This document shows positions 57,517 through 64,000 of a DNA stretch of 64,000 nt, in pieces; position 1 is the stretch's first letter; every line of letters starts with the position of its first letter. Source of the stretch: Kiritimatiellia bacterium (GTDB lineage: Bacteria; Verrucomicrobiota; Kiritimatiellia; RFP12; UBA1067); assembly GCA_027858965.1 (NCBI GenBank), contig JAQIBS010000244.1, forward strand, positions 17,122 through 81,121, written 5' to 3'. The notes under the pieces are model-generated. The model had not been told where the DNA came from and did no database searches. It saw only the letters and a list, made by a program, of their open reading frames with translations. A program made the position numbers and the translations under genes.

Positions 57517-58626
57517 CTAGCTCCATTTTCCCGCCTGCGGATCAGGATCATGATAAAGTTCCGCACAACTGCCCTCAGCAACGCCGGTAGAGTGCTCCTC
57601 CTCAACAGGAGGCAATTTCCACTGACCACGCGGCGACAACGCTGTTTTGAAATTCGACTGCTCAATGACATGCCGTTTTTCAAGAGTTTCCATACAGCCC
57701 CGGATACACCCCTGCGCCCCACAGATTGCATAATATCCGACATGACCTAGAATCTGATGATAAAAATCAACGATGTTTCCATGCGGAAATTCCTCTGAAG
57801 GAACCCATGTGCCGGTAGCCAGCGTGTAGGCCATGCGATAGGCCTGCTCCTCTGAGAAACGACTCTCTCGAACCTTAAGATCCATTGTCGGAAAATCCTT
57901 AGCAAGGAAGGGCGAAGCTTCGCGGTTGAGTCCATGATGTGTCAGCGTACAGCGTCCCATAGCAACATCACCCCACTCATACTCCTGATCATCAATCGTA
58001 ATACGAATCGGCGGTTTTTCGCCGGCTTTCGGAATAGCACCACCCGGACATGTACTGACGCATTTCATGCAGCGATTGCAGAGAGTCCCCGGTTTCATCA
58101 GCGGATCAGGCTCCAGCTCTGCATCCGTCAGAATTGTTCCGATGCGCACACGCGGACCCCATTTCTTTGTCAGAAGGACCTTGGACCAGCCGATCTCACC
58201 CAGTCCAGCAGCCACTGCTGCAATACGGACATTGATATTGATATCACGACTGGGTCGTCCCGGCAATACCGGCGCATGCATTCCACCGCGTTCCGGCACC
58301 GCCGGATAGAGCGGAACCGCCTCCCATCCATGATCCTCCATAAAACAGGCTAGCTCATAGGTTATGCGAGGACGGAAGAGATTGTTCAATCGGTTGTATG
58401 AATAGTAAGTGTAATTCGGCCAATGAGTTCCTTCCGTAATACCGCGGTAGGTCCCGCGCGGAAATGGAGCAACCACGGATATCACCGATTTACACTCCGG
58501 AAAAATATTAGCAGGATGCATCTGCCGGGGCGCATCTTCAAATCGCCCGATATCCGCCACCCCCACCTGGCATGGACGCCCAAGAGAAGCAGCAAAATCT
58601 TTAATCATCTGTGAAGTCAGTTTCAT
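57517..58626 (-). CDS. QueG-like 4Fe-4S oxidoreductase (copy 1)
   Basis: This 369-aa cytoplasmic protein has AAAGGTGA before its ATG. It shows the epoxyqueuosine-reductase-like layout: N-terminal IFPECKSVISVVAPFPRGTY, AAVAAGLGEIGWSKVLLTKKWGPRVRIGTILTDAEL, then ferredoxin cysteines C183-x2-C-x2-C-x3-C (CNRCMKCVSTCP) and a further Cys group (CGAQGCIRGC). True QueG makes queuosine; these proteins are a diverged branch also related to reductive dehalogenase C-termini, so the substrate is unknown. Two such genes in tandem flanked by GH20 genes suggest a part in sugar or cofactor redox. Confidence 0.82.
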   Translation of the reverse strand: MKLTSQMIKDFAASLGRPCQVGVADIGRFEDAPRQMHPANIFPECKSVISVVAPFPRGTYRGITEGTHWPNYTYYSYNRLNNLFRPRITYELACFMEDHGWEAVPLYPAVPERGGMHAPVLPGRPSRDININVRIAAVAAGLGEIGWSKVLLTKKWGPRVRIGTILTDAELEPDPLMKPGTLCNRCMKCVSTCPGGAIPKAGEKPPIRITIDDQEYEWGDVAMGRCTLTHHGLNREASPFLAKDFPTMDLKVRESRFSEEQAYRMAYTLATGTWVPSEEFPHGNIVDFYHQILGHVGYYAICGAQGCIRGCMETLEKRHVIEQSNFKTALSPRGQWKLPPVEEEHSTGVAEGSCAELYHDPDPQAGKWS

Positions 58627-58657
58627 AAATCACCTTTCAGTCTAAACACCTAACAGC

Positions 58658-59608
58658 CTACTTGGAAAAGACCTGACCTGTAGCATGAACAGAGACAACA
58701 CCGGTGCCTGTAGAGGTGGTATCCCCCACATCAACAAGTTTCAACCCACCGGATTCATCGCGCACCATCGGACGTTTGAATGCATCCAGTTGCCAGGGTT
58801 CACGCTTACGGAAGGTATTTTCAAACTTATTGTCCAACTTGCCGGACTCTTCCAACCGCACCATGCACTCGCGTCCACAGGCCGCTGCAATACGATCAGG
58901 TTCGTTGCCGCGTCCACTTGCCAGAAAAGCCCCATTCGGACAATCCCTGCACAGAGCAATATCTATCTCAGCCACCTGCATGATAGCCCCCTCCACCTCC
59001 AGTGTCCGGTTCTTATCCAGATGAATCGCACCGAAGGGACATGCGGCTGCGCAGGCTCCGCAATCAGTGCACAGACTCTTCTGCCGAACGTCATCTCCGT
59101 CCAGCTCTGCATCCGTCAGTATAAATGAGAAACGCTGGCGGGTGCCGTATTCAGGGGTGATGATAAATCCACCCAGGCCAACTTCACCTAGGCCAGCTGC
59201 CATCACGGCAATGCGCGGATCAATAATCACATTCGGGGCAGGTTTATCAGGAGCAACCGACACACCCTTGGGCATACCGGATTCATTATATCCAAAAAGC
59301 GGAACCGCCTCGAACCCCTGATCCTCAACCCATAAAGAGAGATCGTATGAGCTCTGCGACAGAAAGTTATCTTCCACCCAGGTATATCCAAAACATTGAT
59401 AAGTGCTGGCAAAGTTGGTTCCCTCCTCCACACCGCGCAGTGACCCGCGACATATCCGACGTGCCAGCACAATCACCGATTTACACTCTGGAAAAATCGA
59501 AGCTGGATTCTGCTCTGCCGGCAGATGACTGAACCGGTCCACGGGAGCTATGCCCACTAAATCAGCTCCGCATGCACGGGCTTTATTTTTCAACTGTTCT
59601 GTATTCAT
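58658..59608 (-). CDS. QueG-like 4Fe-4S oxidoreductase (copy 2)
   Basis: This 316-aa protein has a GAGAG ribosome binding site. It shares FPECKSVIVLARRICRGSLRG, AVMAAGLGEVGLGGFIITPEYGTRQRFSFILTDAELDGD and ferredoxin cysteines CTDCGACAAACPFGA with copy 1, 31 bp downstream. Later cysteines are in IALCRDCPNG and CGRECMVRLEE. No cobalamin-specific motif is evident. It is shorter and lacks the C-terminal extension of copy 1. The two probably work together or as alternatives; the electron donor is unknown. Confidence 0.82.
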   Translation of the reverse strand: MNTEQLKNKARACGADLVGIAPVDRFSHLPAEQNPASIFPECKSVIVLARRICRGSLRGVEEGTNFASTYQCFGYTWVEDNFLSQSSYDLSLWVEDQGFEAVPLFGYNESGMPKGVSVAPDKPAPNVIIDPRIAVMAAGLGEVGLGGFIITPEYGTRQRFSFILTDAELDGDDVRQKSLCTDCGACAAACPFGAIHLDKNRTLEVEGAIMQVAEIDIALCRDCPNGAFLASGRGNEPDRIAAACGRECMVRLEESGKLDNKFENTFRKREPWQLDAFKRPMVRDESGGLKLVDVGDTTSTGTGVVSVHATGQVFSK

Positions 59609-59895
59609 AAGCGTTCTCTCATTTACTCAAAATTTTATGCACATTCCATCCGAGGTCACGGACCTCGGCTACAGTTGTAGGACGTGCCTCTCCAGCGACT
59701 GCGGGAGGGCGCGTATCTGCAGGGTAAAAACCAAGCCTACGCCTTGCCCGCAATTCAATATCCAATAACCAACACGGAACTCCCAATTCCCAAGTTTCGG
59801 CTTATCAGGAAATTGGCCATCCCACACTGCGCGAAGCGCTACCTCTCATTCGATGTTCGAAGTTCGATGTTGGATGTTGGACGTTCGTATTTGTC

Positions 59896-61443
59896 TTAAT
59901 GCAGCAGTGCATTTTCCGGTGGCACCTGCCAATGGGAAACACCGGTATCGCGATAATGTTTAATCGGCATATCCCAACCAACCTGCCGCAGGTGCTGGTT
60001 GAACGCGGAGGCCGCATTCCATCCAGTTCCATCATATCCCCACACAGCATGGGCATCGTAGTAAAGCATACGGTACATATCACGGCTATGCATGTAATTC
60101 CAGGTGGTGCACAGCATGCCGGCCATACCTTTTTCGAGAACGAGTTTCGACTGACTCTTGATGCCCTTTGGATCTTTCCACGGACAGGCCAGAACAGAGA
60201 ATCCCTTACCATGAAAATACTGCATGGTCGGCCACTGCTGTTCCTCTTTCTTCGGCACAGTGTAATACTGCCAATCACAGATTATAATATCGCGCGGCAG
60301 CACATTCAGCAATGCCTCTGTTCCGATCTTCTCTGAACCCATGGCAACATAGCCCTTCCAGCGAGGATCACCTTTCACTACCAGCATATCGTGCCACATC
60401 ATAATCTGAGCTCCACGTTCTTTGAACAGCTTGCGGAAATATAGCAGATGATCTTTCAGCAACGCGGCATAGTCCGCCCTGCGGCAGGTCAGACAAGTTC
60501 CCATCGAATAGGCCTCATCACAACCGATGTGAAAATAGGGCGGACACTCAAATGCTTCATACAGCTCAAGGGTCATCTCTGTCAGGTAGCGACGGGTAGC
60601 AGGATTACTCAGACACCACGTCCAGCCATCCGGTTCAAACAAAGGCTGCATCTCAGGATGAAAGTCCAGCACAGGATGTTTGCCGGAAATGTGCCGCGAA
60701 GCCGGTGCATGTCCAAATAAATTGAGCTGCGGAATAAGTGTCAGCCCCTGGCTGCGTGCCAGTCTCACCAGCCGGCGGATTGTTTTCGTCTTCACTTTTT
60801 TCTCTGCCCAGGAAAATTCAGGGTGCGATTTGTAATCAAAGACAGCCCAGGGTTCCAGCACCACATAGTTGAACTTATAGTAAGCCGCCATGCGAATGCA
60901 CTTCTCAATAAATATCGCCTCACTCTCAGGGAACCAGCAGATATGCATTCCCCGGAATGCCATCGCCGGAGCATCCTCAACCGTCATCTCAGGCAAAAAA
61001 TAGTAACTCAGCTTCTCAACTCCACGTTCCGGCTCAGCCAGCTGACGCAATGTCTTGAGCGCATTCAGCACTCCATTCTCATTGGAAGCACTTATCGAGA
61101 GCCCGCTCGACTTAGAACTTTTAAAGTGATACCCATCTTTCGGAATATTAATGGTTACATCGCTCTTGAATATCAGATTGGGCTTCACATTGAAATACTC
61201 TTTATAAAGCTTAGCTACACGTTTAACAAATGAACCGGCATCACCTTTCATTGTCACATTCACCACAAGCCGTTTGTCCATAATAACAACAGGCCCATCG
61301 CTAAGCGTTACTTTCTGAGGATAGGGAATCATCCGCGATTTAATAATCTTTTCTTCATCCTTATCCATTGGTTGGCCATCGGCCAAAGCGCCGAAAACCA
61401 ACCCCGTCATTATTGCACATATCCACAAGGCTCTTACTTTCAT
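59896..61443 (-). CDS. secreted GH20 beta-N-acetylhexosaminidase-like enzyme (copy 2)
   Basis: This 515-aa protein has a signal peptide (VRALWICAIMTGLVFGALAD) and GGAGAA before the ATG. It has the same GH20b plus GH20 layout as the protein at 55819: MAFRGMHICWFPESE, LIPQLNLFGHAPASRH and D309-E310 in YFHIGCDEAYSMGTC, followed by the shared CRRADYAALL. The partial identity and matching order point to an old duplication rather than a recent one. Probably periplasmic or secreted. Confidence 0.9.
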   Translation of the reverse strand: MKVRALWICAIMTGLVFGALADGQPMDKDEEKIIKSRMIPYPQKVTLSDGPVVIMDKRLVVNVTMKGDAGSFVKRVAKLYKEYFNVKPNLIFKSDVTINIPKDGYHFKSSKSSGLSISASNENGVLNALKTLRQLAEPERGVEKLSYYFLPEMTVEDAPAMAFRGMHICWFPESEAIFIEKCIRMAAYYKFNYVVLEPWAVFDYKSHPEFSWAEKKVKTKTIRRLVRLARSQGLTLIPQLNLFGHAPASRHISGKHPVLDFHPEMQPLFEPDGWTWCLSNPATRRYLTEMTLELYEAFECPPYFHIGCDEAYSMGTCLTCRRADYAALLKDHLLYFRKLFKERGAQIMMWHDMLVVKGDPRWKGYVAMGSEKIGTEALLNVLPRDIIICDWQYYTVPKKEEQQWPTMQYFHGKGFSVLACPWKDPKGIKSQSKLVLEKGMAGMLCTTWNYMHSRDMYRMLYYDAHAVWGYDGTGWNAASAFNQHLRQVGWDMPIKHYRDTGVSHWQVPPENALLH

Positions 61444-61546
61444 CTATCGTTCTCCGTTTTTCTCTTTTGCCTGCTCTTCAAATAAAATCCGCACTTACTA
61501 TAAGACCAATCCTTAATCCAACTCCGCGTACCCTATACCAAGTTTT

Positions 61547-61642
61547 GTAGGCCCAGCGGCGTCCCGCCATAGTTCTGCTTGCGGGACGATGGAGGATGCC
61601 CCACCGGGCGATGGGTTCGCCGGGTGAAGGCACCCGGCCTAC
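61547..61642. repeat. REP pair, copy 3, expanded by an extra hairpin
   Basis: Starts GTAGGCCCAG and ends CACCCGGCCTAC as in the copies at 41417 and 46660, but carries an inserted GTCCCGC-CATAGTTCTGCTT-GCGGGAC hairpin and CCGGGCGATGGG text. Confidence 0.8.
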
Positions 61643-61689
61643 AGTTAAAAGATATATTCAAAAGCTCAGCTACCAACTTTAGCATTCTC

Positions 61690-61752
61690 GCACTTTAGAA
61701 CTTTAGCACTTTAACACTTTAGAACTTTAGAACTTTAGCACTTTAGAACTTC
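61690..61752. repeat. octamer tandem array (ACTTTAGA/ACTTTAGC)
   Basis: About eight 8-bp units of ACTTTAGA, ACTTTAGC and ACTTTAAC in tandem, just beyond the symporter stop. Confidence 0.85.
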
Positions 61753-61769
61753 TTAACTTCTTCACTCTC

Positions 61770-63752
61770 TCATCCAAACTTAATCCTCGGCACCAACCGC
61801 ATGAGTATCACTGTTGCAATCACACTCACAGTACCCAGTACCGCTGCATAAATCCAGCGTCCATAAAGTATATAACCCAGCGTAAACAGAAGACCCCAAA
61901 CCGCAGCACATCCCAGCATCATGCAGAGAATACCCAGTGGCAGACCTGAATTTTTGGCATCTATACCGAGTGGAGTTCCCTGTCCTGCAGCGTATTCCTC
62001 AACTTTGCGCCAGCCGGGTCCACCTGCACGGATTTTACGACAGAAGGAAACCAGCACCGACATCTCTTCCGGCGGAGTAAGCCAGGTAACCAACAACCAT
62101 CCCACCGTGGTGCAGCTAATTCCTATAACCAATTTCCAACCACTGAATGCCATGATCTTCAGCAACCCGGCATCTGCCAGCATTGATTCAACACCTAACG
62201 GTTCAGCTACAAATTTAAAGAGTATCGCAACAGCAAATGAGATCACCATAGCCGCAATCTCGCTGTAGGCATTGATGCGCCACCAGAACCAGCGCAGGAT
62301 GTAGATCAAACCTGTTCCCGCACCAACCTGTAACAGCACATCAAAGGCACCCTTGGCACCCTGGAGTAACAGCGCCGCCCCACTGCCCGCCAGCAACAGA
62401 AGCACCGTCGCAATACGTGCCATGCGCACCTGCTGTTTCGCTGTGGCTTTGGGTTTAAGAAATCGCAGGTAGACATCGTTAACCACATATGAGGCACCCC
62501 AGTTCAGATGCGTAGCCACAGTTGACATATGCGCGGCAATCAAAGAGGCCACCACTAAACCCAGCAACCCCGCCGGCAATCTGGCAATCATGCCCGGGTA
62601 GGCAATATCATCACGCAGGAAAGAATCTTCAACCTCAGGAAAGGCCTTTGCCAGCGATCCGTGTCCCCGCACAGCCGCCGTATGATAACGGATCTCCTGA
62701 TGGATTTCCGGAGTCAGATTATCACCCGCCTCATTATAATTCTGCACCAGGGCTGCATTCTCCTTCAGCCACATTCCGGATTGCGCCTGTTGGGCCGGTG
62801 TCTCTTTCGGCAGCACCACTATGGAAACCAGAGCCACAATCAGCCATGGCCAGGTGCGCACCCCGTAATGCATGAAATTAAAGAGCATTGTGGCACCGAT
62901 AGCATGCCGCTCATTCTTGGCTGCCAGCATTCGTTGCGCGATGTATCCCCCACCACCTGGTTCAGCACCGGGGTACCAGACATTCCACCACTGCACCGCC
63001 AGCGGCAGTACCAGCACCGTCACCAATAATGAGAGGTCACCCCCTTCCACACTCGGAAAGAAGGTCAGCTTCTCAGCCGGAATCCGTTCCCAGAGAGTTG
63101 CCAGCGAGGTTACTCCCGTGCCTCCTACATTTGCTTTAACAACATAAACCGCGGCGGCTATAGCTCCACCCAGAGCCACCGAATACTGATAAAAGTCAGC
63201 CCAGATTGAGCCCGTCAACCCGCCCAGTGTTGCATAGATACCCACACCTACAGATGCCGCCGCCAAAGTCTGCAATGCTGTCAGCCCGAAGATCACCTGA
63301 CCGATCTTGATTGCAGCCAGAGAACCAATTGCCAGAGACATGATGTTAAAGAAGACACCCAGATAAACCGCCCGGAAACCTCTCAACACCGCCGCCGGTT
63401 TTCCTCCATAACGAATTTCATAAAAGCCAAGATCGGTATCAAGCTCCGAACGTCGCCACAATTTGGCATACACAAATACCGTCAGCATACCGGTCAGCAG
63501 AAACGCCCACCATACCCAGTTACCCGCCACTCCATCATTACGCACAATATCTGTGATCAGGTTGGGCGTACCGCATGAGAAGGTACAGGCCACCATTGAT
63601 ATTCCCAGCAACCACCATGGCATGGTGCGTCCGGAGAGAAAGTAATCGGATGCACTACGGCTGGCACGACGTGCAGCTGCCGCACCGATCGCCACTACCG
63701 AAATCAGGAATCCGATAATAATGACACTATCTATAAGTGAGAGTTTAAGCAT
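61770..63752 (-). CDS. sodium:solute symporter family protein (SSS)
   Basis: This 660-aa integral inner-membrane protein has at least thirteen hydrophobic helices. The start SDYFLSGRTMPWWLLGISMVACTFS and LTDLGFYEIRYGG-type segment (DTDLGFYEIRYGGK), GGLTGSIWADFYQYSVALGG and HMSTVATHLNWGASYVVNDVY are typical of the sodium:solute symporter family (SGLT-like). It would import sugars or amino sugars freed by the GH20 enzymes, which lie downstream on the same strand. The substrate cannot be told from sequence. AGGA precedes the ATG. Confidence 0.92.
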   Translation of the reverse strand: MLKLSLIDSVIIIGFLISVVAIGAAAARRASRSASDYFLSGRTMPWWLLGISMVACTFSCGTPNLITDIVRNDGVAGNWVWWAFLLTGMLTVFVYAKLWRRSELDTDLGFYEIRYGGKPAAVLRGFRAVYLGVFFNIMSLAIGSLAAIKIGQVIFGLTALQTLAAASVGVGIYATLGGLTGSIWADFYQYSVALGGAIAAAVYVVKANVGGTGVTSLATLWERIPAEKLTFFPSVEGGDLSLLVTVLVLPLAVQWWNVWYPGAEPGGGGYIAQRMLAAKNERHAIGATMLFNFMHYGVRTWPWLIVALVSIVVLPKETPAQQAQSGMWLKENAALVQNYNEAGDNLTPEIHQEIRYHTAAVRGHGSLAKAFPEVEDSFLRDDIAYPGMIARLPAGLLGLVVASLIAAHMSTVATHLNWGASYVVNDVYLRFLKPKATAKQQVRMARIATVLLLLAGSGAALLLQGAKGAFDVLLQVGAGTGLIYILRWFWWRINAYSEIAAMVISFAVAILFKFVAEPLGVESMLADAGLLKIMAFSGWKLVIGISCTTVGWLLVTWLTPPEEMSVLVSFCRKIRAGGPGWRKVEEYAAGQGTPLGIDAKNSGLPLGILCMMLGCAAVWGLLFTLGYILYGRWIYAAVLGTVSVIATVILMRLVPRIKFG

Positions 63753-63797
63753 GGTCCAAATCCTAATACAAAAAAATGATTAAACTAAATTAAAATG

Positions 63798-63858
63798 TCT
63801 CTCACAGAGGCGCGAACCTTAAATTTTTGCTCTGTGAACTCTGTGCCTCTGTGAGAGA
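63798..63858. repeat. inverted repeat of CTCTGTG/CACAGAG type
   Basis: A perfect 14-bp pair TCTCTCACAGAGGC (63798-63811) and GCCTCTGTGAGAGA (63845-63858), with GCTCTGTGAACTCTGT words between. Same family as 3018-3082 and 35173-35246. Confidence 0.85.
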
Positions 63859-64000
63859 TGACTTTAACTCAAAATATTCATTGCCGGATTGCAACTCTAA
63901 ATGCGACAAAATTCATTATGCTTGACAGCCGCTCAACTCTCCCTCGAATACATCCTTCGCGGATGTGTAGTCCAAGATCCGGCGCGGATAATTATTTATC

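Overview
The window looks like chromosomal DNA of a Gram-negative, glycan-degrading bacterium of the PVC group, most likely Kiritimatiellota. This is inferred from gene content, not from a marker-gene tree. The pointers are a sulfatase, two DUF1080 proteins, two GH20 and two sialidase-like proteins, large secreted autotransporter-repeat and LamG proteins, an HzsA-like cytochrome, an FHA-type sigma54 activator, and TonB/ExbBD with KdsD, which imply an outer membrane. Spacers are unusually rich in palindromes and short tandem repeats.

Layout. 1-4368: the 5' end of dnaX (minus), then apgM, an alkaline-phosphatase-superfamily phosphodiesterase of the kind found with ebo genes, and an EboD-type 3-dehydroquinate synthase homologue. 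4369-5616: no proteins, but two tandem, related minus-strand small-RNA candidates, each with a -24/-12 sigma54-type promoter and a GNRA-loop intrinsic terminator. 5617-6133: a YoeB/RelB-type toxin-antitoxin pair. 6612-20183: secreted proteins (GLUG/PASTA repeat protein, sulfatase, 1780-aa autotransporter-repeat protein, beta-helix protein). 20188-22629: a decayed mgtC, an FHA-sigma54 activator and yjbQ. 22865-31217: DUF1080, fucI, kdsD, tolQ/exbB-exbD-tonB and a GH28 enzyme. 31294-38274: another autotransporter-repeat protein, a thioredoxin-like protein, a lipoprotein, eboE and a truncated REP-associated transposase. 38286-53622: a long minus-strand run of secreted proteins (SASA esterase with LamG, LamG pair, FG-GAP protein, two sialidase-like proteins, HzsA-like cytochrome fusion, DUF1080). 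53982-55705: an AbiE-like toxin-antitoxin pair. 55819-63752: two GH20 enzymes around two QueG-like ferredoxin oxidoreductases, then a sodium:solute symporter.

How they fit together: sulfatase, sialidase-like, GH20, GH28, SASA esterase and DUF1080 proteins would strip sulfated, fucosylated or amino-sugar-containing glycans outside the cytoplasm. TonB/ExbBD energises outer-membrane import, the SSS protein imports sugars and FucI isomerises fucose. No SusC/SusD pair, fuculose kinase/aldolase or sialic-acid catabolic genes are visible. The ebo-type genes suggest traffic of an unknown metabolite to the periplasm.

The strongest candidate for something undescribed is the tandem sigma54-type small-RNA pair at 4542-5040. 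Next are the split ebo set, the heptamer/octamer arrays abutting start codons, the REP/RAYT remnant system and a shared C-terminal tail on several secreted proteins. All assignments come from reading sequence motifs; no database search was run.
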